Part shown: positions 1-7,262 of the stretch, piece after piece
How the letters are laid out: the number at the start of each line of letters is the position of its first letter
Position numbering within the stretch: the stretch's first letter is position 1
Assembly (NCBI RefSeq): GCF_019204045.1
Contig: NZ_JAGSPC010000001.1
Location: 434,001 to 498,000 of the forward strand
DNA length: 64,000 nt
Source: Erythrobacter crassostreae
Lineage (GTDB): Bacteria; Pseudomonadota; Alphaproteobacteria; Sphingomonadales; Sphingomonadaceae
Direction: 5' to 3'
Made by a program: the position numbers and the translations under genes
Notes under the pieces: generated by a model
Databases searched by the model: none
Told to the model about the DNA's origin: nothing
What the model saw: only the letters and a program-made list of their open reading frames with translations

Positions 1-357
1 GATTGAACTGGTGTTGGAAGCCATGACTGCATCGCCGGACAAGACCTTGCCCGCGCTTTCAAAGATCGCGTTCTTGATCTCTTCGCGCTCAGTCGCGGCT
101 TCGATGATGATATCAGCCTCAGCCATCGGCGCGTAATCGGCGACAGGGGTGATCTTTGCGAGCAGTGCCTCGGCTGCGTCAGCTTCGATCTTGCCGCGCC
201 CCATCAGCTTGACCAGCGCCTTTTCCACCGACGCTTTGCCAGCTTCAGCGCGCGCCAGATCAACGTCTGACAGCATTACATTCATGCCATGCTGGGCCAC
301 AGTCTGGGCAATGCCCGCCCCCATTTGGCCCGCTCCGATTACAGCGATGTTTCGCAT
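1..357 (-). CDS. 3-hydroxyacyl-CoA (3-hydroxybutyryl-CoA) dehydrogenase, N-terminal part
   Basis: NAD-dependent oxidation of 3-hydroxyacyl-CoA in fatty-acid or butanoyl-CoA metabolism. Only the first 119 codons are in the window; the rest lies beyond position 1. The visible protein opens with MRNIAVIGAGQMGAGIAQ, a Rossmann dinucleotide-binding loop (GAGQMG, residues 8-13), and continues to the family's ASNTSS segment at the cut edge, which carries a conserved active-site serine. The ATG at 357-355 is the first start in frame and sits directly before the Rossmann strand, as is usual. Substrate chain length cannot be told from this part; a single-domain hydroxybutyryl-CoA dehydrogenase is the likeliest form. 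Confidence 0.9.
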   Translation of the reverse strand, partial: MRNIAVIGAGQMGAGIAQTVAQHGMNVMLSDVDLARAEAGKASVEKALVKLMGRGKIEADAAEALLAKITPVADYAPMAEADIIIEAATEREEIKNAIFESAGKVLSGDAVMASNTSSI

Positions 358-436
358 GGCAATTTTCCTTCGCACTTGCAGCAATTAGTCTCTGCGCGCC
401 TGTTAGCGCCGACACTTTGCAAATGCCAGAGATCAG

Positions 437-1012
437 TTACCGATTGGCGCCGGGCACCCATTTCACATCGGCCTTACCATCGTCGTTCTGCACGCGTGCG
501 AGAACAAAGAGCAAGTCGGAAAGACGATTGATATAGCCCACTGCCGCCGGATTAACCGGCATCTCAGCGGCCATTGCGGTTACCGCGCGTTCAGCCGAAC
601 GCGCCGTCGCCCGTGCGACATGCACCCGGCCCGCCGCTTCACTGCCGCCTGGCAAAACAAAACTGGTCAGAGGCTCCAACCGTTCGTTAAGCGCATCGAT
701 TTGTTCTTCAATCCAGGTTGCTTGTTCGGCCACGACACGCAGCACCATCTCAGACGGAGTAAAATCACCATCATCCGCCGGTGTCGCAAGATCAGCGCCA
801 AGATCGAACAGGTCATTTTGCACACGGGTTAGAACCGAGCGCTGATCTTCATCTCCCATCGCGCAGATCGCGAGGCCGATGGCGCTGTTCGCTTGGTCCA
901 CCTCGCCAATTGCGGCGATGCGAGCAGAGTGTTTTGGGCAGCGCGTCCCATCGACGAGGCCAGTTGTGCCATCATCGCCGGTGCGAGTGTAGATCTTGTT
1001 GAGCTTTACCAT
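437..1012 (-). CDS. PduO-type cob(I)alamin adenosyltransferase
   Basis: Transfers the adenosyl group of ATP to cob(I)alamin, giving coenzyme B12. The 191-residue protein has the N-terminal ATP-binding motif YTRTGDDGTTGL (residues 8-19), FVLPGG (118-123), the basic helix ARATARSAERA (133-143) and YINRLSDLLF (160-169), all in PduO/MMAB order and at full length. It lies 79 bp downstream of the twin-membrane-segment gene start side and upstream of the hydroxyacyl-CoA dehydrogenase, all on the same strand; this neighbourhood is common in alphaproteobacteria. Family assignment is firm; whether it serves methylmalonyl-CoA mutase or another B12 enzyme is not visible here. Confidence 0.93.
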   Translation of the reverse strand: MVKLNKIYTRTGDDGTTGLVDGTRCPKHSARIAAIGEVDQANSAIGLAICAMGDEDQRSVLTRVQNDLFDLGADLATPADDGDFTPSEMVLRVVAEQATWIEEQIDALNERLEPLTSFVLPGGSEAAGRVHVARATARSAERAVTAMAAEMPVNPAAVGYINRLSDLLFVLARVQNDDGKADVKWVPGANR

Positions 1013-1049
1013 GCCGCCTCACTAGGCGGCACGAACCTCATGGTCCAGC

Positions 1050-1289
1050 CTATTGGCTGCTGCCTGCAACAACCGCGATCAGAACCACGACACCGATTGC
1101 CGCAGCCTGATACTTAATGCGCGAGAACATTGCCTTGTTCTGGACCGCTTGCATTTCGGTGACAGTTTCACCCTCACCAGTTTCAAGGTCGATTTTGGTG
1201 GTTTTCAGAAACGCGACGATGCCGCGAACCAGCGAGACAACAACCATGATGCACAGCACCACGAGCACAGCAATTAAAACATAGTTCAT
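1050..1289 (-). CDS. Small twin-transmembrane (HIG1-type) inner membrane protein
   Basis: A 79-residue protein with two hydrophobic helices, about residues 4-28 and 61-78, joined by a polar loop that contains KIDLETGEGETVT. The second helix is preceded by NKAMFSRIKYQAAAI, which resembles the core of HIG1 (hypoxia-induced) domain proteins, a family that in alphaproteobacteria is often annotated as twin transmembrane protein and associated with respiratory supercomplexes. The role here is inferred only from family likeness. It lies 37 bp upstream of the adenosyltransferase on the same strand, so the two may be cotranscribed. Confidence 0.75.
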   Translation of the reverse strand: MNYVLIAVLVVLCIMVVVSLVRGIVAFLKTTKIDLETGEGETVTEMQAVQNKAMFSRIKYQAAAIGVVVLIAVVAGSSQ

Positions 1290-1313
1290 GACAGTAAAAT
1301 GGGTGGCCTCGCG

Positions 1314-2168
1314 CTAAGTTCCAGATCGCATTTGCTGCAACCTCAGTTGCTCTGCAAGCGCCAATCCATCCTCGCCCGCCTCGCGCCGGTCTTTCAGAGA
1401 CGGCGATCCGCGCCGCTTGGCCAGCTTTTGCCCGTCATCATCAAGAAGCAATTTGTGGTGATGCCAATGCGGCACCGGTAGCTTGAGCAGTTCTTGCAAA
1501 TACCGGTGGACATGCGTGGAAGTGAACAGATCCTCTCCGCGAGTAACCGCAGTCACCCCATCGACAGCATCATCCAGCGTGGCGGCAAGGTGGTAGCTCG
1601 CAGGCAAATCCTTGCGCACAATTACGACATCACCAAACTCGCGCGGATCGGCCACTACCGATCCTGCTTCCTCATCGGTCCAAACACATTCGCCCAAAGC
1701 AGCCATCATCCGATTAATATCAAGCCGCAACGCCTCGGGCCCGTCCAAGCTACATTGCGCTCCCTTGCAAGACCCGGGATAGATGAAACCGTCCGCGCCG
1801 CACCGCGGCTCTAACGCCTCGATATCTTTGCGATTGCAACTGCAGCGGTAAAGCCAGCCGTCCTCCAGCAAGCGTTTGGCCGCCGCATCATAGCTGTCAA
1901 AGCGTGTCGATTGCGCGGGCACTTCATCCCAATCGAGCCCCAGCCATTCAAGGTCACGGCGAAACTCATCGGCAAATTCGGACTGTGATCGAGGTCCGTC
2001 GATATCCTCTATCCGCATCAGGAAATGGCCGCCGGCATCCCTCGCCAGATCGTGCGCATAGATCGCGGAATAGGCATGCCCCAGATGCAAATTGCCATTG
2101 GGGCTGGGAGCAAAGCGGGTCACTATTTCCACGTTCTCGCTCTGCCACACCCCCTTGCTGAGCACCAT
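1314..2168 (-). CDS. gluQ: Glutamyl-Q tRNA(Asp) synthetase
   Basis: Activates glutamate and transfers it to the queuosine base in the anticodon of tRNA-Asp. The fold is a GluRS catalytic core without the anticodon-binding domain: TRFAPSPNGNLHLGHAYSA with the HLGH signature near residue 28, a zinc-type YRCSC...YPGSC pair, and KLAKRRGS in place of KMSKS. I start at ATG 2168 (284 residues), because the longer frame to 2255 adds a basic, unconserved leader and would run far into the divergent HNH gene. queC, another queuosine-pathway gene, is elsewhere in this window (25.0-25.7 kb). Confidence 0.9.
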   Translation of the reverse strand: MVLSKGVWQSENVEIVTRFAPSPNGNLHLGHAYSAIYAHDLARDAGGHFLMRIEDIDGPRSQSEFADEFRRDLEWLGLDWDEVPAQSTRFDSYDAAAKRLLEDGWLYRCSCNRKDIEALEPRCGADGFIYPGSCKGAQCSLDGPEALRLDINRMMAALGECVWTDEEAGSVVADPREFGDVVIVRKDLPASYHLAATLDDAVDGVTAVTRGEDLFTSTHVHRYLQELLKLPVPHWHHHKLLLDDDGQKLAKRRGSPSLKDRREAGEDGLALAEQLRLQQMRSGT

Positions 2169-2274
2169 CCACTTCTCATTCACAGGCTTATCCCTGTGGA
2201 TATACACAGTGTCACGGCTTTGCCTCACGCGCCTGCCACGCCATGTTTGTGTCAATCAGGTAGGAGCGCAAGAC

Positions 2275-2883
2275 GTGTTCAAACGCGAACTGATCGAAAC
2301 AGCGGCGAAATTCCGCAGCGCACAGGAAGACCCGTCGCGCAACCTTTCCGGTTGTCCCGCGCTGGTCCTGAATGCCGACTACACACCGTTATCCTATTAC
2401 CCGCTTAGCCTGTGGCCGTGGCAAACCGCGATCAAGGCGGTGTTTCTGGACCGCGTCGATATCGTGGCGAGTTACGACCGGGAGGTTCACTCGCCCAGCC
2501 TCGATATGAAAATCCCGAGCGTGATCGCGCTGCGGCAATATGTGAAGCAAAGCGAATTTCCCGCTTTCACCCGCTTCAACGTCTTCCTGCGCGATAAGTT
2601 TGAATGCCAATATTGCGGCAGCGGCGATACGCTGACGTTCGACCATGTGATCCCGCGCCGTCTGGGCGGAAAGACCACGTGGGAAAACATCATAACCGCC
2701 TGCGCGCCGTGCAATATGAAGAAGGGTGGCCGCACGCCGAAGCAAGCGCATATGCCGGTGCAAATGAAGCCGATCCGCCCGACCAGCTGGCAATTGCAGC
2801 AATTCGGCAAGCAGTTCCCACCGAACTATCTCCACGAGACATGGCGGGATTGGCTCTATTGGGACATTGAGCTGGAGGCTTAA
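2275..2883 (+). CDS. HNH endonuclease family protein
   Basis: A 202-residue protein with a C-terminal HNH/zinc-knuckle nuclease domain: CQYC at 111-114, DHVIPRR at 123-129, the WEN segment near 136 and CAPCN at 143-147. This is the RE_alpha/HNH subtype widely found as a stand-alone chromosomal gene in alphaproteobacteria; its substrate is unknown. The start is a GTG at 2275 preceded at good distance by AGGTAGGAG (2258-2266); the longer ATG frame from 2092 would overlap gluQ and has no ribosome site. The gene is divergent from gluQ. Confidence 0.85.
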   Translation: MFKRELIETAAKFRSAQEDPSRNLSGCPALVLNADYTPLSYYPLSLWPWQTAIKAVFLDRVDIVASYDREVHSPSLDMKIPSVIALRQYVKQSEFPAFTRFNVFLRDKFECQYCGSGDTLTFDHVIPRRLGGKTTWENIITACAPCNMKKGGRTPKQAHMPVQMKPIRPTSWQLQQFGKQFPPNYLHETWRDWLYWDIELEA

Positions 2884-2968
2884 GCTTCGCCCCGACCTCC
2901 GCTGTAAAAAGTATAGACGTTAACGCTCACTTGGTTCTATTCGCGCTGGTGCGAACGGGAGGTCGGTT

Positions 2969-3700
2969 ATGCAGCAACTTTTGGCCAAATACGGCAAGAT
3001 CACCGATCTTTTGGAGGAAGAGGCGGAGACTTTCAGGAGCCTCGCCTCGACAAAACGGGAGTTTGAGGCGGGCGAAGTCCTCGTCGCCAGTGAACTTCAA
3101 AGCCCGGATCAACTCTATATCGTGGATGACGGGCGCCTTTTCGCCTCGATGGAACTGCGCAACGGTGAACGCGCCATAACGCGGCTATATTTTCCCGGCG
3201 ACATTATGGGCACCGCAAACATCCCCTTTGATCACGCGACCCAGACAATCACAGCGAACACCGCATCTTCGATGTATATTTTCCCGCGCAGCAATCTGGT
3301 CGATGCGTTCACGCGGCTCCCCCGCATCGCGGCGATTTTCTACACGTTTGCCGCGCTCGAAAACGCCATTCTCAATGACCGATTGGTGTCGATTGGCCGC
3401 ACCAGAGGGCGTGCAAGACTCGCTTCTTTGTTGCTCGAGATTGCCGCCCGCGAACATCTGGTCGAATGCGATGATCCCAATATCTGCCGCCCTGCTCTGA
3501 CGCAGGAACAGATAGGAGACGCAATCGGGCTAACTACCGTCCAGGTGAGCCGTTTGTTCAAAGAATTGACGACCCAGAAGTTGATAAAACGCCGCGACGG
3601 TAACGTGGAGTTACTCGATCCTACAGCTTTGCAGGATCTCGGTCTTTTCAGAAACCGCTATGAAGACCTCGACCTCGATTGGTTTGAAGAGGATTTTTAG
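2969..3700 (+). CDS. Crp/Fnr family transcriptional regulator
   Basis: A 243-residue transcription factor with an N-terminal cyclic-nucleotide-binding-type beta barrel (about 25-120), a long dimer helix and a C-terminal Crp-type helix-turn-helix (LTQEQIGDAIGLTTVQVSRL, 177-196). There is no N-terminal cysteine cluster, so it is not an oxygen-sensing [4Fe-4S] FNR. GGGAGG at 2958-2963 precedes the ATG. It is a single gene; nothing adjacent suggests its regulon. The ligand is unknown. Confidence 0.88.
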   Translation: MQQLLAKYGKITDLLEEEAETFRSLASTKREFEAGEVLVASELQSPDQLYIVDDGRLFASMELRNGERAITRLYFPGDIMGTANIPFDHATQTITANTASSMYIFPRSNLVDAFTRLPRIAAIFYTFAALENAILNDRLVSIGRTRGRARLASLLLEIAAREHLVECDDPNICRPALTQEQIGDAIGLTTVQVSRLFKELTTQKLIKRRDGNVELLDPTALQDLGLFRNRYEDLDLDWFEEDF

Positions 3701-3725
3701 CCTCAGCCTTTTGGCTTGGTAAAGT

Positions 3726-3759
3726 GCCCCGCCGGGACGTTTCCGTGCACCGGCAGGGC
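3726..3759. other. Stem-loop between convergent genes
   Basis: The arms GCCC-c-GCCGG (3726-3735) and CCGGC-a-GGGC (3750-3759) can pair with a 14-base loop between the convergent crp-type gene and the small gene at 3856. There is no clear T-run, so it is at most a weak or factor-assisted terminator. Confidence 0.4.
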
Positions 3760-3855
3760 GAGAAACCTACTGACTCTGCGATAATCAGAAAATTCCTCAT
3801 TCGTTGGCGGCCAAAACAATTCTGGAATGATCGTTTTTGCCGCCACAAACGCGTT

Positions 3856-4080
3856 TTATCCGTTTTGAGCTGACTGCCCCGGCATGACGAGCCAGACCCC
3901 GGTTTCCTCCACTAGCCGGAGATTACAGAGCAGCTCATCGCCCTGATAGAGCTCAGCCCAGTCGCCCTCTGCGGCTCGCTTTGCGGTATCAAGAGCTCCG
4001 CTTGTCGAACGCGCGTTGAACATGAGTTCCCGGATGCCTTCGTCTTCGTGGGCAACAAATAGTAATCTATATTTGAGCAT
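3856..4080 (-). CDS. Small hypothetical protein downstream of kynU
   Basis: A 74-residue soluble protein beginning MLKYRLLFVAHEDEGIRELM and ending in a short beta-rich segment (ETGVWLVMPG). I do not recognise a family. The start at 4080 is chosen because AGGAGG lies 5 bases upstream (GGCAG spacer); a longer frame to 4131 lacks such a site. The gene follows kynU on the same strand after 86 bp. Its ribosome site is the 3' arm of a perfect hairpin (next entry), suggesting translational control. Confidence 0.6.
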   Translation of the reverse strand: MLKYRLLFVAHEDEGIRELMFNARSTSGALDTAKRAAEGDWAELYQGDELLCNLRLVEETGVWLVMPGQSAQNG

Positions 4081-4085
4081 CTGCC

Positions 4086-4102
4086 CCTCCTGAAAGAGGA
4101 GG
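4086..4102 (-). promoter_or_regulatory. Hairpin sequestering the Shine-Dalgarno of the 74-residue gene
   Basis: Read on the minus strand the leader is CCTCCT-CTTTC-AGGAGG followed by GGCAG and ATG. The six-base arms are fully complementary, and the 3' arm is the complete Shine-Dalgarno sequence while the 5' arm is an anti-Shine-Dalgarno copy. A closed hairpin would block initiation; it is small enough to open with heat or with an upstream translating ribosome. Confidence 0.6.
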
Positions 4103-4166
4103 CTCATAGTGACGTGGCGAATGCTCGCCATATCAAATGATAAGTCTAGCGGATTTTATGAGCAGC

Positions 4167-5384
4167 TCAGGTAACCGCAGCCCGCTGGCTAAACTCATCC
4201 CGCTGCCATTCTTCGGTTTGAATAACCTCAGCCAAATGCTTTGCAGCCTCCGCCATATCCTCAAACCGCAGATATGCAGGTGCAAAGCCCAGCCGCAGGA
4301 TGTCGGGATCGCGGAAGTCACCGATCACGCCGCGCGCGATCAGAGCCTGACACAGCGCATAGGCGTTATCGTGTCGGAAGCTTAGCTGGCTGCCACGTGC
4401 GGTGCTTTCGGACGGGCTGACCAGATCGAGGTCAAGGCCGCGTTCGACAATGCATTCAAGGAAGAATTCGGACAGCGCGCGGGATTTGGAATAAAGCCGG
4501 TCCACACCGATTTCTGCGATCAGGTCCACACCCACTTCCAGCGCGGTTAGGCCAAGAATGGGCGCTGTGCCGCACTGCAATTGCTCGATGCCGGGCGCGG
4601 CTTCGTATTCGTCTGAAAAAGCAAACGGACGCGCATGGCCGAACCAGCCGGTGAGCGGTTGTGCGAAGTCAGCGTGGTGACGATCAGCGACATAGGCAAA
4701 GGCCGGCGCACCGGGGCCGCCATTGAGATATTTGTAACCGCAGCCCGTGGCGAAATCCGCGTGCACGCCGTTCAAATCCACCGGCAGCGCGCCGGTGCTA
4801 TGCGAAAGGTCCCAAAGGACCAGCGCGCCCGCATCATGCGCGGCTTTGGTCATAGCCGCCATGTCGAACAGCTCGCCCGTTTTGTAATGCGCATGGGTCA
4901 GCATCAACAGCGCGACGTCATCGTCCAGCGCGTCCATAATCTGATCCCGTGGGGCCAGCCGCTGGGTGGCTAGTCCCTGACGCTCTAGCCCTTCGATCAT
5001 ATAGATATCAGTCGGGAAATTGCCGGGTTCGGACAAGATCACTTTGCGGCCCGGACGCATCGCGAGCGCGGCGGAAATCAGCTTGAACAGGTTCACGCTC
5101 ACCGTGTCACAGGCGATCACTTCATGCGGCTTTGCGCCGATAAGTGGAGCGATTTTGGCGCCAACGCGCGTGCCCATTGCGAACCAGTCGGCATCGTTCC
5201 AACTGCGGATCAACCCTTCACCCCATTCCTTCTCAACCACCCGCGTCATTGCAGCAGTTGTGGCCTTGGGCAACGCGCCGAGCGAATTGCCGTCTAGGTA
5301 AATAACCCCTTCAGGAAGGATAAAGCTCTCGCGAAATGCGGCTAGCGGATCGGCAGCATCCAGCGCTTTGGCGCGGTCCATCAT
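4167..5384 (-). CDS. kynU: Kynureninase
   Basis: PLP-dependent hydrolysis of kynurenine to anthranilate and alanine. The 405-residue protein has the fold-type I features of kynureninase: YLDGNSLG (29-36), NFPTD (122-126), DLSHS with the PLP-ring aspartate (192-196) and the Schiff-base lysine in GCGYKYLNGG (Lys218). Its ATG overlaps the kynB stop by four bases (ATGA at 5381-5384). Third gene of kynA-kynB-kynU. No kynurenine 3-monooxygenase is in the window, so the local route ends at anthranilate. Confidence 0.95.
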   Translation of the reverse strand: MMDRAKALDAADPLAAFRESFILPEGVIYLDGNSLGALPKATTAAMTRVVEKEWGEGLIRSWNDADWFAMGTRVGAKIAPLIGAKPHEVIACDTVSVNLFKLISAALAMRPGRKVILSEPGNFPTDIYMIEGLERQGLATQRLAPRDQIMDALDDDVALLMLTHAHYKTGELFDMAAMTKAAHDAGALVLWDLSHSTGALPVDLNGVHADFATGCGYKYLNGGPGAPAFAYVADRHHADFAQPLTGWFGHARPFAFSDEYEAAPGIEQLQCGTAPILGLTALEVGVDLIAEIGVDRLYSKSRALSEFFLECIVERGLDLDLVSPSESTARGSQLSFRHDNAYALCQALIARGVIGDFRDPDILRLGFAPAYLRFEDMAEAAKHLAEVIQTEEWQRDEFSQRAAVT

Positions 5385-6004
5385 GGCAGTTCTCTCAAAA
5401 TAGCGCGCACTGGCGATGCATCGCCGCCGACAATCGGCAAAGGCAGCGCAATCAACTCGTAACGACCCAGCGGCACTTCATCGAGCGCCAGCCCTTCGAG
5501 AATGCGCATGTCATTTTTGAGCACCGCTTTGTGCGCGAGCATATCCTTGGAAGATTGCGGATCAATCGAAGGCCCATCGAGGCCGACCAATTTGACTCCT
5601 CGTGACGCCAACCACTCGATCGTCTCGGGCGCGATGGCAGTCGTATCCTCTTCCCAAACATGATGCGGGAACACATCAAAGGTGCGAAACAGGACTCGTT
5701 CTGTGCCCTCTATTTCCGGCAAATCAGCGACGTCTATAAGAGCCCCCGAAGACCGCGCATCAACCACCAGACACTCGCCCAGATACGGCTCAAGCGAGAC
5801 CGACGCGATATCAGACGCGACCGGCGAATAATGCAGCGGCGCATCGGCATGCGCGCCCGTATGAGTGGAGAGCGTCACCGCCGAAACATTGACAGGAGAG
5901 CCCTCCTCCATCTGCCAAGTCCGCTTATGCCCAAACGCGGTGTCGCCGGGCCAAACCGGCAAATCCGGGCGCAATCTTTGGGAAATATCCCAGATACGGC
6001 TCAT
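5381..6004 (-). CDS. kynB: Kynurenine formamidase
   Basis: Hydrolyses N-formylkynurenine to kynurenine and formate. The 207-residue cyclase-fold protein shows WPGD (18-21) and the metal-binding motif HTGAHADAP (48-56), where His48, His52 and Asp54 are the expected ligands. It overlaps kynA by four bases upstream (6001-6004) and kynU by four bases downstream, so translation of the three is coupled. Length and context both match KynB; a generic cyclase is excluded by the operon. Confidence 0.95.
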   Translation of the reverse strand: MSRIWDISQRLRPDLPVWPGDTAFGHKRTWQMEEGSPVNVSAVTLSTHTGAHADAPLHYSPVASDIASVSLEPYLGECLVVDARSSGALIDVADLPEIEGTERVLFRTFDVFPHHVWEEDTTAIAPETIEWLASRGVKLVGLDGPSIDPQSSKDMLAHKAVLKNDMRILEGLALDEVPLGRYELIALPLPIVGGDASPVRAILRELP

Positions 6005-6792
6005 ATCGCGGTCCTGACGCTTAGCAGCTCCGGGAAAAATGCCTGCTTCAGCACTCCTTCCAGATACGGCACGCCCGGCGTCCCTCCGGTGCCGCGTTTG
6101 AAACCGATAATTCGCTCTACAGTTTTGAGATGGCCAAACCGCCAGCGTTGGAAATGGTATTCGAGGTCGACGAGCTTTTCGGCCAGCTCATACAGATCCC
6201 AATGCTCCTGCGGGTCGCGGTAGATCGTCGCCCACGCCTCCTCGACGCTGGAATTGTGCGTGTACGGAGCGTTTAGGTCGCGCTCTGTCACTTTAGGGTC
6301 GATCTCAAATCCGCGCCGTTGGAGCAGCCGGATTGCGCTGTCATAAAGGCTGTCGCGGGTGACTTCGTGGCTCAATCGGCTCGCCCAATCGCCGGTCTTC
6401 TCGTGTAGGCGAATGTGCTTTTCATCGCGCCCGCCCAGCATAAATTCCATCATGCGATACTGAGGTGACTGGAACCCGCTGGAGGCACCGAGATGCGGCC
6501 TGATCCGCGAATAATCATGCGGTGTCATGGTGCTGAGCACATCCCAGCTTTGGATGAGCTGCTGCTGGGCTCGGGCAACCCGTGCAAGCATTTTAAACGC
6601 CGGCCTTAGGTTGTCAGATTCGACGCATTCACGCGCTTCGGTCAGCTCATGCAGACACAGCTTTAGCCATAGCTCGCTCGCCTGATGGACCACGATGAAA
6701 AGCATCTCGTCATGCGCGCCTGAACCGAGGTGCTGCGCGTCAAGAATTTTGCCGAGATCAAGATAGCTCGAATATGTAACTTTGTTGGACAT
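6001..6792 (-). CDS. kynA: Tryptophan 2,3-dioxygenase
   Basis: Heme enzyme opening the indole ring of tryptophan to N-formylkynurenine. The 263-residue protein carries the substrate-site segment FIVVHQASELWLK (from residue 32), RPHLGASSGFQSPQYR, and the C-terminal region with the likely heme histidine in RFGHLKTVERIIG followed by the GTGGTPGVPYLE loop. It is the first gene of the overlapping kyn operon and starts 35 bp after the DUF4112 gene on the same strand, so transcription may begin further upstream. Confidence 0.96.
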   Translation of the reverse strand: MSNKVTYSSYLDLGKILDAQHLGSGAHDEMLFIVVHQASELWLKLCLHELTEARECVESDNLRPAFKMLARVARAQQQLIQSWDVLSTMTPHDYSRIRPHLGASSGFQSPQYRMMEFMLGGRDEKHIRLHEKTGDWASRLSHEVTRDSLYDSAIRLLQRRGFEIDPKVTERDLNAPYTHNSSVEEAWATIYRDPQEHWDLYELAEKLVDLEYHFQRWRFGHLKTVERIIGFKRGTGGTPGVPYLEGVLKQAFFPELLSVRTAI

Positions 6793-6827
6793 GCGGCCGC
6801 TCTAGCGCCGAGACGCGCCGAGGGAAA

Positions 6828-7244
6828 CTATCCCTCGATTACGCGCGTTTCGGGATGGTGCTTATCAAGGTGTTTTTTGATGATGCGCAGATTGCGCGTG
6901 TTAGACCGGAACATAAAGTCAGCCGCGTCTCCGACCACCGGAACGAGTCCAAGGACCGTATCGAACGCAACATTCGCGCCCATGCGCGTCAGGTGCCATT
7001 TGGAAAGGCCAAGATTGCGCGCCTCCCACACGATATAGGCACCCAGCGCTGTCGTAATGATATCGCCGATTACCGGTACGAGGCCGATAATTGCATCAAG
7101 CCCGATCGGCATGTTGATACCCGGTATCCGCATGCTCCGTTCAAGCAGCAATTCAACCGCTTCGACGCGGGCTCGGATAGAGGCCGGATCTGTGCCGGTC
7201 GGCAATTGCAGATTGAGGGTTTGCGGGCGTTCTGGGCCGTCCAT
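6828..7244 (-). CDS. DUF4112 family membrane protein
   Basis: A 138-residue protein with two internal repeats of the form GLVPVxGD, each within a hydrophobic stretch (about residues 44-62 and 90-110), the pattern of DUF4112. The termini are hydrophilic. No function is established for the family. It lies 18 bp after the substrate-binding lipoprotein gene and 35 bp before kynA, so it may be part of a longer transcript with the kyn genes. Confidence 0.85.
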   Translation of the reverse strand: MDGPERPQTLNLQLPTGTDPASIRARVEAVELLLERSMRIPGINMPIGLDAIIGLVPVIGDIITTALGAYIVWEARNLGLSKWHLTRMGANVAFDTVLGLVPVVGDAADFMFRSNTRNLRIIKKHLDKHHPETRVIEG

Positions 7245-7262
7245 GCGATCTCCTTATACCCT

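Noticed and set aside
2969-3700. FNR oxygen sensor
   Set aside because: The N-terminal cysteines needed for the iron-sulfur cluster are absent.
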